Source: Solobacterium sp.
GTDB lineage: Bacteria; Bacillota_I; Bacilli_A; Erysipelotrichales; Erysipelotrichaceae
Reading direction: 5' to 3'
Length of the DNA stretch: 55,564 nt
Assembly (NCBI GenBank): GCA_017941735.1
Contig: JAGAVW010000004.1
Location: 1 to 55,564 of the forward strand
The translations under genes and the position numbers were made by a program. Shown here one piece after another: positions 31,446-40,916 of this stretch. Within the stretch, counting starts at the first letter, position 1; every line of letters starts with the position of its first letter. The notes below the pieces were generated by a model. It was not told the origin of the DNA and did no database searches. It worked only from the letters and a program-made list of their open reading frames with translations.

Positions 31446-33971
31446 TTATTCACTATCTTTTTTGATATAAACTTCACGTGGTTTGGAGCCTTGGGCAGGT
31501 CCGATGATTCCTTGTTGTTCCAGTAAATCAATCATCCGTGCCGCTCGGTTATACCCAATTCCAAAGCGTCTTTGGAGTAAGGAAGTACTTGCCTTTTGGG
31601 CATCAATGACATAGTCTTTGATTTCTTGGAATAAAGGATCTTCTTCCCCACCAATAATCGCGGTATCTGCGTTACCATCGACCCCATCTAAGCGTAAGAA
31701 GGCATCATCATACATTGGAATTGCTTGGCTTGAAACATATTCCGTTACTCTACGTACTTCTTCATCCGTCACAAATGCGCCTTGTACACGCAAAGCATTG
31801 GATTCTCCAATTGGCATATATAACATATCTCCATTACCAAGTAAGCGTTCTGCCCCAACATGATCCAAGATAGTACGTGAATCAATACCAGAAGAAACGC
31901 TGAAGGCAATACGGGAAGGAATATTCGCTTTAATAATACCGGTAATAACATCCGTAGAAGGACGTTGTGTTGCGACAATTAAGTGAATACCTGCAGCACG
32001 TGCTAATTGGGTAATCCGTTGAATGGAACCTTCTACTTCTTTCCCTGCTACCATCATCAAATCTGCTAACTCATCGATGATGACCACAATATAGGGCATC
32101 TTCTCTTCCGGCAATACATTTCCTTCCGCATCTTCTTTGGTGATACGACCTTTTTCTACCGCCTCATTATAAGCTTGAATATTACGCACACTATTTCTTG
32201 AGAACTTGTCATAGCGCTCTTCCATGATTTTCACAATGACCTTTAAGGCATTGGAAGCTTGGGCTGCATCATTAATGACCGGTCCAATTAAATGTGGAAT
32301 ATTACGATATTGCGTGAATTCTACTTTCTTAGGGTCAATCAATAAGAGTTTGACATCTTCTGGTTTGGTACGCATTAAGAAGGAAACGATGATGGCATTC
32401 ATACATACTGATTTACCAGCACCTGTCGCACCAGCTACAAGTAAGTGTGGCATCTTATCCATTCGACAAGTCACAACTTTTCCTAATAAGTCTTTCCCTA
32501 AATAGAATAGTAATGGCTCATTTTCGTATTTCGTTTTTGTTTCGCGATCGGTTATGAGTTCCTTGAGTTTTACAGGGGTCGCTTTGACATTAGGAATTTC
32601 AATTCCTACCGCATTACGCCCAGGAATCGGTGCTTCAATACGCACATCTCTTACCGCTAGTTGCATCTGCATATCATCCGCTAAAGCTAAGATTTTAGAA
32701 ACCTTAATACCTGCTTCTGGTTTAATCTCAAATTTTGTGACTGCAGGTCCAATATGCGTATCAATCAAGTCCGCATGAATATCAAAGTTATTTAATACCT
32801 GTAAGAGTAATTCACCCTTTTCTTTTGCGGAAGCAACATTCACATCATTTCCACTACGTGGAGGTACTTCATCCAATAAATTGATTTTTGGTAGTTGATA
32901 AACTTTATTTCTTCTAGCTACACGCGAAGGTTGCGCAGGTGTAGGCGTAGATGGTGTCGTAGTTGCCGTAGGACGCGTGACTGGCGTAGCAGGAATAATT
33001 TCTTCCTCTTCGTAGTCATCGATGTATTCTTCTACTGGTTCTGGTTCAGGTTCAATATAAGAAGAAGCTTGCGCTTGTTCCTGTTCTTTTTGTCTTAAGT
33101 AATCCACGTCCATAAAGACGGTATGTTGTTTTTCTTCTTCTGGTGTTTCATTATGAATCACCAAGTTATCAATCACATCATTTGTATCAACACGAATATC
33201 CAGTGCACTTTCTGGTTCTTTTGGTTGTTCAATTGGAGTGATTTTTGTTTCTGCTGGTACAAGTTCACGTGTTGCTTCTAAACTAACTGCACTTGTCTTT
33301 GCTGGTTCTTGCTTTTTCGTTAGCAATGGTGTTGGTGGGTCTAGTTCAATTTCTTCATATTCTTCATAATCTTCATCATCATAAAGATTGGAGAAATAAT
33401 CTCGAATCGTTGTGAAGAATTGTTTATAAACTTGAAGATTGACTAATAGTAATGCGGCAATTAAGAATAGCATCACAATAATCACAACTGTCCCTGCTCT
33501 ATCTACTGCAAGCGTCGTTAAGGATAATAAGAAGGCACCAATGACGCCTCCACCCACATTCGCAACTGGAGAACTCGAGAAAAAGGCATTGGCATCATAG
33601 ACATAGGTCTTTAAAATATCAAAGCCCTTCAGTTCTTCTGGTGTATCCGTTAAAGCGCAAAACAACAAAAGCCCAGCTAAGAGTAAAATGATTGCTAAAG
33701 GGTTTTTACTGTTCGTATTTCCACTACGATGGTTAATAATCGTGATTAAAATCTGAATCACAATAATCGCCATCAAGATGAAATAGAATTTTCCAAATAA
33801 AAACCGTTGGAGATTACTTAAGAATTCTCCAATTACTCCCATTTGGCTATACGCAATAATCGTTATCGCCGAAAGCACAACAATGGTAATCCACTGCTTG
33901 AGCTCTTCTTCTTGCATCTTTTGTGCTTTCGATTTTCTACCTGGTTTCTTTTTTCCTTTTTTTGTTGCCAC
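31446..33971 (-). CDS. ftsK: DNA translocase FtsK/SpoIIIE
   Basis: An 841-residue septal DNA pump for chromosome segregation. Four or five N-terminal membrane helices lie between about 25 and 190. A linker rich in Pro, Glu and Thr (about 200-350) follows. The motor has ATGAGKSVCMNAI (Walker A), LLLIDPKK (Walker B) and RPSTDVITGIIKANIPSRIAF, and the C-terminal gamma winged helix (STSLLQRRFGIGYNRAARMID) reads KOPS/SRS sites. I start at the GTG at 33971 (MATKKGKKK) because AAGAGG sits seven bases upstream. A longer TTG start would lie inside the RNase J gene. It is cotranscribed with the RNase J homologue. Confidence 0.92.
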   Translation of the reverse strand: MATKKGKKKPGRKSKAQKMQEEELKQWITIVVLSAITIIAYSQMGVIGEFLSNLQRFLFGKFYFILMAIIVIQILITIINHRSGNTNSKNPLAIILLLAGLLLFCALTDTPEELKGFDILKTYVYDANAFFSSSPVANVGGGVIGAFLLSLTTLAVDRAGTVVIIVMLFLIAALLLVNLQVYKQFFTTIRDYFSNLYDDEDYEEYEEIELDPPTPLLTKKQEPAKTSAVSLEATRELVPAETKITPIEQPKEPESALDIRVDTNDVIDNLVIHNETPEEEKQHTVFMDVDYLRQKEQEQAQASSYIEPEPEPVEEYIDDYEEEEIIPATPVTRPTATTTPSTPTPAQPSRVARRNKVYQLPKINLLDEVPPRSGNDVNVASAKEKGELLLQVLNNFDIHADLIDTHIGPAVTKFEIKPEAGIKVSKILALADDMQMQLAVRDVRIEAPIPGRNAVGIEIPNVKATPVKLKELITDRETKTKYENEPLLFYLGKDLLGKVVTCRMDKMPHLLVAGATGAGKSVCMNAIIVSFLMRTKPEDVKLLLIDPKKVEFTQYRNIPHLIGPVINDAAQASNALKVIVKIMEERYDKFSRNSVRNIQAYNEAVEKGRITKEDAEGNVLPEEKMPYIVVIIDELADLMMVAGKEVEGSIQRITQLARAAGIHLIVATQRPSTDVITGIIKANIPSRIAFSVSSGIDSRTILDHVGAERLLGNGDMLYMPIGESNALRVQGAFVTDEEVRRVTEYVSSQAIPMYDDAFLRLDGVDGNADTAIIGGEEDPLFQEIKDYVIDAQKASTSLLQRRFGIGYNRAARMIDLLEQQGIIGPAQGSKPREVYIKKDSE

Positions 33972-33981
33972 AATTTTCCTC

Positions 33982-35646
33982 TTATTCTTTCGTATTAATT
34001 TCCACAATCGCTGGTAAAATCATAGGACGTTTTCCCGTTTCTTTTAAGATATAGCGATTGATTTTCTCACGTGCTTCTGCTCGACACGATAAGTTATCAT
34101 AGGTATCATTTGCGACCGCTTCATTAATGGTCTTTTCCATTATATTACCAACTTCCTTGATAATATAATCCGCATCTTTTAAATAGATAACACCACGACT
34201 TTGTACATCTGGGCCACCAATGATCTCTTTTGTCATATGGTTAATCACAACCCCAATCACAATTGCTCCATCTGTACTTAATAATTCACGGTCTTTTAGA
34301 ACCATTCCTTGGGCATCGAGGTTTTCTTTCCCATTGATAAGCACATCTCCTACTGGGATTGACACAAAATCACGTGATAAAGCGCCATCTTTGATTTCCG
34401 CAATTTGTCCATTGTCTAAGACAATGATGTTATTAGCTGGATAACCCATATTTAACGCGATATTGGCGTTGTTGATTAATTGACGATATTCACCTTTAAC
34501 TGGAACATAGTATTGTGGGTTCATCAAATAAATCAGCATCTTTAAATCTTCAATGGACGCATGCATACTGAAGGTGCGTTTTGCGTCAACCGCAAAGATA
34601 TGACTTGTCTCTTTGTATAAATCATCTTCCATCGCACTTGCTTCGCGCTCCGTTCCTGGAACAGCCGGAGAAGCAATGATACAAGTATCTGTATTACGCA
34701 ATTGGATGGTTTCATCTTCATGAATCGCAATCTTATGTACTTTCTTGAAGATGGTTGAACCGGTACCACCAATAATTACGAGAATATTCTCCATTGTATT
34801 GTCAAAGTTTTGTGGCGCAATATCTAAGCCTGCTGGAATACGGTAGTAATTTAAAGCTGCCATATCTTGCATCAAGTTACGTAATTCTTCATCATAAATC
34901 ATGATTTTACGTTTGTATTTGTTCGCCAGTTCCACAAGTTCAATGACACGATGCAAATTCTGACTATAGGTTGTCACAATAATCCGATTCTCAGTTTCTT
35001 CAAAGATATGTTCAATTTGCCCAGTGATCTTATGGTTTGGTGCACTATGGCCTTCGCGGGTTGCACCAACGGATTCTGTCATAAGTGCGAGAACACCCTT
35101 TGTGCCTAATTCCATGACATCGGTCATATCAAAGCGGAAGGCATCGCTCTTCGTATCATAATCCACAATAAACTCACTAGAATACACCACATAGCCATCT
35201 TCCGTACGGATTGCTAAGCCAAAGCCATCGGCAATGGATTGGGTGGTGCTAAAGGTACGAATCTTTGTATCCCCAATTTTAAAGGAAGACCCTCTTTGAA
35301 TGCGGTGAATTTCAAAATCCTTTAGCCCTTCTTTGCGTGCTTGTCTTTCAAAGATCTTCGCGGTTAATGGTGCCATGTAGACGGGTGCATGTACTTCTTT
35401 GAGTAAATGTACTAATGACCCCATTACATCATCATGTCCATGGGTAATGAAAATACCTTTGATTCGTTTTTCATGTTCTTTAAGATATTGAAAATCTGGG
35501 ATAATCATTTCAATGCCAAGTTGGTCTGCACCTGGGTATTTCATGCCTGCTTCAATGACAAAAATATCATCGTTGTTTTCCACAACATACATATTTTTTC
35601 CATCTTCGTCGAGGCCGCCTAACGCAAATAAACTAACTTTGCTCAT
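33982..35646 (-). CDS. RNase J family protein, active-site residues lost (RNase J2-like pseudoenzyme)
   Basis: A 554-residue protein with the full RNase J architecture: metallo-beta-lactamase, beta-CASP (TYSQNLHRV) and C-terminal domains (RPMILPAIVEI). The metal ligands are largely gone. H-x-H-x-D-H reads HGHDDV (69-74). The next His is Gln136 (TTQSIAD), the Asp is Glu158 (YSSEF), the HxSGH motif is MHASIED (361-367), and PVHGEYR reads PVKGEYR (Lys384). B. subtilis RNase J2 is a known weakly active partner of J1; this protein is more degenerate. A structural or RNA-binding role with a catalytic J1 encoded elsewhere is my inference. It shares a promoter with ftsK. Confidence 0.9.
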   Translation of the reverse strand: MSKVSLFALGGLDEDGKNMYVVENNDDIFVIEAGMKYPGADQLGIEMIIPDFQYLKEHEKRIKGIFITHGHDDVMGSLVHLLKEVHAPVYMAPLTAKIFERQARKEGLKDFEIHRIQRGSSFKIGDTKIRTFSTTQSIADGFGLAIRTEDGYVVYSSEFIVDYDTKSDAFRFDMTDVMELGTKGVLALMTESVGATREGHSAPNHKITGQIEHIFEETENRIIVTTYSQNLHRVIELVELANKYKRKIMIYDEELRNLMQDMAALNYYRIPAGLDIAPQNFDNTMENILVIIGGTGSTIFKKVHKIAIHEDETIQLRNTDTCIIASPAVPGTEREASAMEDDLYKETSHIFAVDAKRTFSMHASIEDLKMLIYLMNPQYYVPVKGEYRQLINNANIALNMGYPANNIIVLDNGQIAEIKDGALSRDFVSIPVGDVLINGKENLDAQGMVLKDRELLSTDGAIVIGVVINHMTKEIIGGPDVQSRGVIYLKDADYIIKEVGNIMEKTINEAVANDTYDNLSCRAEAREKINRYILKETGKRPMILPAIVEINTKE

Positions 35647-35677
35647 GTATTATTCTCCAATCTACCCATAGGGCTTT

Positions 35678-35706
35678 ATTATACGATAAAATGAATAATC
35701 TCTCAA
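35678..35706 (-). promoter_or_regulatory. Promoter of the RNase J-ftsK operon
   Basis: Minus-strand TTGAGA (35706-35701), a 17-base spacer and TATAAT (35683-35678), about 31 bases upstream of the RNase J start. Confidence 0.8.
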
Positions 35707-35775
35707 TGCTTAAGGCATAGGAAAACCTTTTATTCATGCGCATTATGAACGATTCATTTTATCTCTTCTATAATT

Positions 35776-37074
35776 CTATTTTAATATGTCTTTCAGTATT
35801 TTTCCATCGGTATTTGGCATCGCAAAACCAGTCATCGCTGCCATCGTGACTGCTTCATCTACCATATCTGCTTCTTTGAGGATAACACCTTGTTTAATCG
35901 ATGGGCCACATGCTAAAAAGAGTGTATGTTCTGCACGGTGTGGTGAGCCTCCATGAGTAGCTGCTCCAATGATATGATCCCCTGGTTCTTTGGAGCGAAA
36001 AATCCCCTTCATCTGCATATTTTCACGGAAATCAAAGGAAATATTCCGTTTACTTTCAATCACAAAGTCAAATGGGCCTTCCAAATGGTAGGTTTCTTTC
36101 ATTTCTTTTTTATCTAATACATACGCAAGTTGGATTTCTGTATCTTCTTTTAATCCTTCTAAGAATTCTTTTACCCTTTGTTCCATCTTTGCATCATTTG
36201 GATTAGCTAGTTCAATAAAACAAGTTAAGCCTGCCGAATGCGCATAAGCATCATAGGAGATGATCTTTCCTTCTTCATCTGTCTTCATAAACCCGGCAAG
36301 TTGTAATACCTTGTTCATGTTGAGCACATCTTCAATATCCGTTTGGCCATGATCTCCCATAATCACAAAATTGGTATGTTCATAATCGCCATAACGTTTG
36401 AGTGATTCCACTAAAACCCCAAACTCCTCATCATGTTTTTGCAGTTGTTCATCAACCATTTCATGATGCACGCCATAATGGTGCCGCATCGTATCTAGGT
36501 CACACATTTTCACAAACATTACATCAGGTTGTCCAAAATCACGGATTAAATCTGGCGCAATGGCCATTGTATAGGCATCCAAATTATGATTGGCCCCTTT
36601 CAAATACCGTCCATACTTCCAAAAATAAGCATCCATCAAGTTATCTGTCGCATTTCCATAAAGATATTCTTCGGGATGGTCCCCATGGTAGTGATAAGGC
36701 ACAATCATCGGCATATTATAGGTATAATCTGCCCCCGCGGAAACTGGCCAACTTAAAGAACACGTAGTAAGTCCTGCTTCACGCGCATAATCTAAGAGAG
36801 TTGGTGCTTTAACTTCTTCTTTCTTCCCAAACCAGACATCACTTGAACCTACCCCACGCTTTAAAAATTCATTATTGGTAATGCCATGCCCATCAACATA
36901 TTTACCCGTCACAATGGAAGTATGACAACAATACGTTAAAGCTGGATGAACAGGATATAAGTGTTCGACATAGGAACCTTCTTCAATGACTTGTTTAAAA
37001 TGCGGTAAAGTTTTCATCAATTCAATATCCGAAGAACATAACGCATCAATCATAAACACAAATAACTTATTCAT
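35776..37074 (-). CDS. Alkaline phosphatase superfamily phosphodiesterase
   Basis: A 432-residue enzyme of the nucleotide pyrophosphatase/phosphodiesterase branch. The first metal Asp is in FVFMIDALCSSD (residue 10). The nucleophile Thr is probably in HTSIVTGKYVDGHGI. KMCDLDTMRHHYG provides Asp and His ligands, VIMGDHGQTDI the next Asp-His pair, and ATHGGSPHRAEHTLF the last His. No signal peptide is present, so it works in the cytosol. Substrates may be nucleotides, phosphonates or phosphodiesters. It is divergent from the TIM-barrel gene. Confidence 0.85.
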   Translation of the reverse strand: MNKLFVFMIDALCSSDIELMKTLPHFKQVIEEGSYVEHLYPVHPALTYCCHTSIVTGKYVDGHGITNNEFLKRGVGSSDVWFGKKEEVKAPTLLDYAREAGLTTCSLSWPVSAGADYTYNMPMIVPYHYHGDHPEEYLYGNATDNLMDAYFWKYGRYLKGANHNLDAYTMAIAPDLIRDFGQPDVMFVKMCDLDTMRHHYGVHHEMVDEQLQKHDEEFGVLVESLKRYGDYEHTNFVIMGDHGQTDIEDVLNMNKVLQLAGFMKTDEEGKIISYDAYAHSAGLTCFIELANPNDAKMEQRVKEFLEGLKEDTEIQLAYVLDKKEMKETYHLEGPFDFVIESKRNISFDFRENMQMKGIFRSKEPGDHIIGAATHGGSPHRAEHTLFLACGPSIKQGVILKEADMVDEAVTMAAMTGFAMPNTDGKILKDILK

Positions 37075-37124
37075 AAGAACGCTCCTTTCAAATAGTATGT
37101 AAGTTTAACAAATGGTTTTGGATT

Positions 37125-37153
37125 TTGTAAAGGAAAATCGTTCAGTGTATAAT
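37125..37153 (+). promoter_or_regulatory. Promoter of the TIM-barrel gene
   Basis: TTGTAA (37125-37130), a 17-base spacer and TATAAT (37148-37153). It lies inside the longest possible reading frame and so sets the start codon at 37175. Confidence 0.85.
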
Positions 37154-37174
37154 ATATTCTTACGGAGAAAAACT

Positions 37175-37972
37175 ATGAGAAAATTGATGAAATTAGCACT
37201 TGAAGATGAACAAATCCGAATCAAGAGTCAATATCACCGCTTTGATGGTTATGAAATCCATCTCTATGGGGATGAGCGTGATCATTTTGAATTACTCGGT
37301 ACAATCGAAAAACCTATCCGCACGTTTCATTATCCTATTGAGCGTTGTGATGTATATGATGTCGTCAACGAATTTGAAACCCCTTATGCACAAAAGGTAT
37401 TTGAAGTCTGTAAAGAGAATAAGGCTGGTCTCGTTGTGCATACGGAAACCAATTTAAATCGTTTAAAAACCAATCATAAAGTAGATGATTTCTGTGAATT
37501 CATTAAAAAAGAAGGAATCACATTGCATGTAGAGAACTGTTATCGCAATTGTGGGTCCGTAGAAAGCTTACGCGTTTGTAATTATTTAAAAGAACAGATT
37601 GGGCAAGATTTGGTATTCCCCCTTCTTGATACCTGTCACTTAATGATGAGTGAGATGTCCTTCAAGTTTGAAGAGATGTCTTTCTTCCATACGATTGATG
37701 CCTATAAGAGTGAAAACTTCATCATCCATCTCAATGATTGTATTGGCTCTGGAGAAAAAGAAACAGGAGGCATCCATGGCACCAACTTCTATGCCAATCA
37801 ATACCTCCTATGGAATATTCTATGGAACTTAAAAGAGCTCGTAGATAGTGGATATGAAATTGATCTTGTTCTTGAAGTCGATGAAGTCGACTACAACTAT
37901 CCAACCAATGCGGATATCTTAGCCAAAACGATTAACCGCATGTGGGATGAATTAAAATTAATCAAAGACTAA
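37175..37972 (+). CDS. Sugar isomerase/endonuclease IV-like TIM-barrel protein
   Basis: A 265-residue protein of the xylose-isomerase-like TIM-barrel group. Candidate metal ligands are LVVHTETN (His), LHVENCY (Glu), LLDTCHLMM (Asp, His), FIIHLNDC (His, Asp) and LVLEVDEVDY (Glu). Family members isomerise or epimerise sugars or inositols. I chose the ATG at 37175, with CGGAG eight bases upstream, since a consensus promoter overlaps any earlier start. It ends in a bidirectional terminator shared with the sugar ABC genes. Exact substrate unknown. Confidence 0.75.
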   Translation: MRKLMKLALEDEQIRIKSQYHRFDGYEIHLYGDERDHFELLGTIEKPIRTFHYPIERCDVYDVVNEFETPYAQKVFEVCKENKAGLVVHTETNLNRLKTNHKVDDFCEFIKKEGITLHVENCYRNCGSVESLRVCNYLKEQIGQDLVFPLLDTCHLMMSEMSFKFEEMSFFHTIDAYKSENFIIHLNDCIGSGEKETGGIHGTNFYANQYLLWNILWNLKELVDSGYEIDLVLEVDEVDYNYPTNADILAKTINRMWDELKLIKD

Positions 37973-37973
37973 A

Positions 37974-38000
37974 AAAGCCAACATAGTTGGCTTTCTTTCT
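37974..38000. terminator. Bidirectional terminator
   Basis: AAGCCAAC and GTTGGCTT (about 37976-37994) form an 8-bp stem with A/T runs on both sides, between the convergent TIM-barrel gene and the sugar permease gene. Confidence 0.88.
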
Positions 38001-38827
38001 TATCCTTTTACACCACCACGGGCAACGCCACTTACAATGTACTTTCTTGCGAACAAGAATAAGACAATCATTGGTAAGACCGAAACCGTTGCGGCCGCTA
38101 ATTGAAGTTGGGTATCCGAACCCGCATCCGACATAAATGCGAATAATCCAAATGGAACGGTACGGAAGCGATCGGAGTTAATAACGAGTTGTGGCCACAT
38201 GAAGGAGTTCCAAGAAGAAATCGCATTCAATAACATAATCGTTACTAGACTTGGTTTCGCAATAGGAACCATGACACGCCACAAGTACTTCCAGTTACTT
38301 GCCCCATCAATACGCGCACTGTAGTATAAACTATCTGGAATCGTATCGAAGAAGTTCTTCAAGATATAGGTATAGAAGATGGATGTCATAAATGGAATGA
38401 CTAAGACATAATGCGTATCAATCCAGTTCAACTTCGATACAGTTTGGTAGTTCGTGATAACCAGCATTTCAAATGGAACCATCATAAATGCGACTAAGAA
38501 GGAGAAGAGGATTGTCTTGCCTGGGAATTTCAAACGAGAGAATCCAAAAGCACCTAAGATGGTAATGAAGCCGGTCAATAAGACACTTGAACCAGTGACA
38601 ATAATCGAGTTCAAGAAGTAAGTCGCAAATGGTGCAGCTTGGAATGCCTTGACGAAGTTACTGAAATCCAACCAGTTCTTTGGAATCCAAACCGGTGGGA
38701 AGGAGTTATATTCCGCAGCTGTTTTTACCGAACTAGAAATCATCCAGTAGAATGGGAACATCATCACCACTGCCCCAATCGTTAGGAAAAGGTATATAAA
38801 GAATTTTTTAATCCAATCTTTTGCCAT
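38000..38827 (-). CDS. Carbohydrate ABC transporter permease (MalG type)
   Basis: A 275-residue permease with six hydrophobic helices. The coupling-loop signature is YYSARIDGASNWKYLWRVMVPIAKP (two parts, residues 162-186), with the E-A-A equivalent ARIDGA. The C-terminus SGVARGGVKG is the usual end of this subfamily. It pairs with the MalF-type permease encoded 12 bases upstream to form the sugar channel. Last gene of the importer operon. Confidence 0.93.
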   Translation of the reverse strand: MAKDWIKKFFIYLFLTIGAVVMMFPFYWMISSSVKTAAEYNSFPPVWIPKNWLDFSNFVKAFQAAPFATYFLNSIIVTGSSVLLTGFITILGAFGFSRLKFPGKTILFSFLVAFMMVPFEMLVITNYQTVSKLNWIDTHYVLVIPFMTSIFYTYILKNFFDTIPDSLYYSARIDGASNWKYLWRVMVPIAKPSLVTIMLLNAISSWNSFMWPQLVINSDRFRTVPFGLFAFMSDAGSDTQLQLAAATVSVLPMIVLFLFARKYIVSGVARGGVKG

Positions 38828-38839
38828 ATCATTTCCTCC

Positions 38840-39769
38840 TTAGTAATCCGTCTTCTTCTGGATGTATTTCTGAATCATCGTAAAGAACAAGATGATGATG
38901 AATAATACAATCGAAGCGGCTGCCGCTTGGCCTAGACGCAACTTAGAATAGAAGGTTTCTTTAATCCAATACACCATCGTATATAAGTTCGTGCCAAGCG
39001 CCCCTGCTTTACCAGCCCAGAATGGGATGACATCGTTATAAACCTTGAAGGCCGAAATCATATTCACAACGACCGTTAAGAAAATCGTTGGCGCTAAAAG
39101 TGGTACGGTAATTCTGCGGAAGATAGTGGAAGAAGATGCCCCATCTACCTTTGCGGCGGTATAGTACATCGGATCGATGTTCTGTAAACCCGATAACAAT
39201 AGGATGATGGTAAATGGCATCATATTCCAAATTCCAAAGATAATCACCGTCAACATGTTATAAGGGGCTACACCTGCGGTTGCGCCTAAGAAGTCAATTG
39301 GTCCAATCCCAATCAGTCCTAATAACCAGTTGATAACACCAAACTTTTTATTAAACATATAACGCCAAGAGATACCTACCGCAATTGCGGAAGTAACCAT
39401 AGGCAAGAAATAAGCCGTATGAAAGAACGAAATTCCTTTAATCTTTTGATTCAATAAGTTCGCAATCAAAATCGATAAAATCGTTGCGATTGGAACAACC
39501 GTGAATACATAAATGAACGTATTCTTAATCGCCGATAAGAAGTATTTATTCGTTAATACATACGTATAGTTTTCAATTCCAATTCCATTATAGGAACCAG
39601 ATAAGCGGTAACCATTTTTAAAAGACATAATGACAACATTTATGATTGGATAAATCGTAAAAATTAATAAACCAATCGCAAATGGTAAAAGGTAAATGAG
39701 CGGTTCATATTTTCGGTTAAAGATATAACCACTGTCTTCCCTTCTTTTCTTTTTCTTCTTTTCTTCCAT
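38840..39769 (-). CDS. Carbohydrate ABC transporter permease (MalF type)
   Basis: A 309-residue permease with a lysine-rich cytosolic start (MEEKKKKKRRED) and six helices. The EAA-like loop is YYTAAKVDGASSSTIFRRITVPLLAP (two parts, near 203). The PLIYLLPFAIGLLIFTIYPI opening helix is typical of group CUT1 permeases. The start shares one base with the ATPase stop (TAATG type), so translation is coupled. Confidence 0.93.
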   Translation of the reverse strand: MEEKKKKKRREDSGYIFNRKYEPLIYLLPFAIGLLIFTIYPIINVVIMSFKNGYRLSGSYNGIGIENYTYVLTNKYFLSAIKNTFIYVFTVVPIATILSILIANLLNQKIKGISFFHTAYFLPMVTSAIAVGISWRYMFNKKFGVINWLLGLIGIGPIDFLGATAGVAPYNMLTVIIFGIWNMMPFTIILLLSGLQNIDPMYYTAAKVDGASSSTIFRRITVPLLAPTIFLTVVVNMISAFKVYNDVIPFWAGKAGALGTNLYTMVYWIKETFYSKLRLGQAAAASIVLFIIILFFTMIQKYIQKKTDY

Positions 39770-40827
39770 TAGATACGCACTCCGCTTTCTTTATCAAATA
39801 AGTAAACGCCTTTCGAACGGAATTTGAGATATACGATATCTCCTTTTTGGAATTTATAATCACTAGATAAATAGATACGAATTTGTTGATTTCCAATTTT
39901 TAAGAAGGCAAGTTCTTCTTTTCCCATCGTATATTGTTGATCAAAAATCGCTTCTAAATCATGGTCTTCTTTGGTTCCAATTAAAGCGGACTCTGCACGA
40001 ATTCCTAAGACAACTTGTTGGTTTTCTTTTGCATTTTCATTATTGACCTTAATGCGTCCACTATCATCTTCTAATACAAAGTATCCATCTTTGATATAAC
40101 CCGTTAAGTTATTAATAGGTGGGTTTCCTAAGAAGTTTGCGACAAATAGATTTGCTGGATCATCATAAAGCTCTTGTGGTCCATCTTCTTGTTGGAGATA
40201 GCCGTCTTTCATTAAGACAATTTTATCGGAGATCGACATTGCCTCTTCTTGGTCATGGGTGACAAAGATGGTGGTAACGCCTGTCTCTAATTGGATACGA
40301 CGAATTTCTTCACGCATCTCAAGACGTAAACGCGCATCCAAGTTGGAAAGAGGTTCATCCAACAACAATAAGCGTGGTTTTTTGATTAATGCACGCGCAA
40401 TGGCAACACGCTGTTGTTGTCCACCAGATAACTCTTTTGGTTTACGATCTAAGAGTTGATCCACGTGAACTAGCTTTGCCATTTCTTTTGCTTTTTCTTC
40501 GCGTTCCTTTTTATCCACCTTCTTAATTTCCAAAGGGAATGCGATGTTTTCCAAAACCGTCATATGTGGATATAACGCATAGTTTTGGAACACGAGTCCC
40601 ACGCCACGATCTTGTGGAGGCATATTGGTCACATCGTCTTCGTCAAAGTAAATCTTCCCTTCGGATACTGGCAAGATTCCAGACAACATGTTCAGCATGG
40701 TGGATTTCCCACACCCTGATGGGCCAAGCAGTGCAACGAGCTTCCCATCATCAAATTGCATGGTGAAGTCACTGACTGCTACGACATCATCAAATTTTTT
40801 CGTTAAATGATCAATTTTAACTTGCAT
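39769..40827 (-). CDS. Sugar ABC transporter ATP-binding protein (MsmK/UgpC-like)
   Basis: A 352-residue CUT1-type ATPase. Walker A is GPSGCGKSTMLN near 34, the signature is LSGGQQQRVAIARAL near 131, Walker B is LLLLDEPLSNLDA and the switch is VTHDQEEA. An OB-type regulatory domain occupies about 235-352. Such ATPases can serve several sugar importers. The gene follows the binding-protein gene after an attenuating hairpin. Confidence 0.93.
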   Translation of the reverse strand: MQVKIDHLTKKFDDVVAVSDFTMQFDDGKLVALLGPSGCGKSTMLNMLSGILPVSEGKIYFDEDDVTNMPPQDRGVGLVFQNYALYPHMTVLENIAFPLEIKKVDKKEREEKAKEMAKLVHVDQLLDRKPKELSGGQQQRVAIARALIKKPRLLLLDEPLSNLDARLRLEMREEIRRIQLETGVTTIFVTHDQEEAMSISDKIVLMKDGYLQQEDGPQELYDDPANLFVANFLGNPPINNLTGYIKDGYFVLEDDSGRIKVNNENAKENQQVVLGIRAESALIGTKEDHDLEAIFDQQYTMGKEELAFLKIGNQQIRIYLSSDYKFQKGDIVYLKFRSKGVYLFDKESGVRI

Positions 40828-40865
40828 ATATGATTTCTCCCTCGATATATTAACTTCATTATAAC

Positions 40866-40895
40866 AAGAAAAGACCCCCTTTTAGGAGGTCTTTT
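40866..40895 (-). terminator. Attenuating hairpin between binding protein and ATPase genes
   Basis: AAAAGACC with GGTCTTTT (8 bp) plus two inner GC pairs after one mismatch, followed on the minus strand by CTTGTTAT. Its position suggests partial termination, giving more binding protein than membrane components. Confidence 0.7.
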
Positions 40896-40916
40896 CCAAC
40901 TTTTAGAAATTTTAGT

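Noticed and set aside
33972..34007. TTG start for FtsK inside the RNase J gene
   Set aside because: The GTG at 33971 has AAGAGG at correct spacing; the earlier TTG has none.
37112..37174. In-frame upstream extension of the TIM-barrel protein
   Set aside because: A consensus promoter with 17-base spacing lies inside it, and a ribosome site precedes the ATG at 37175.
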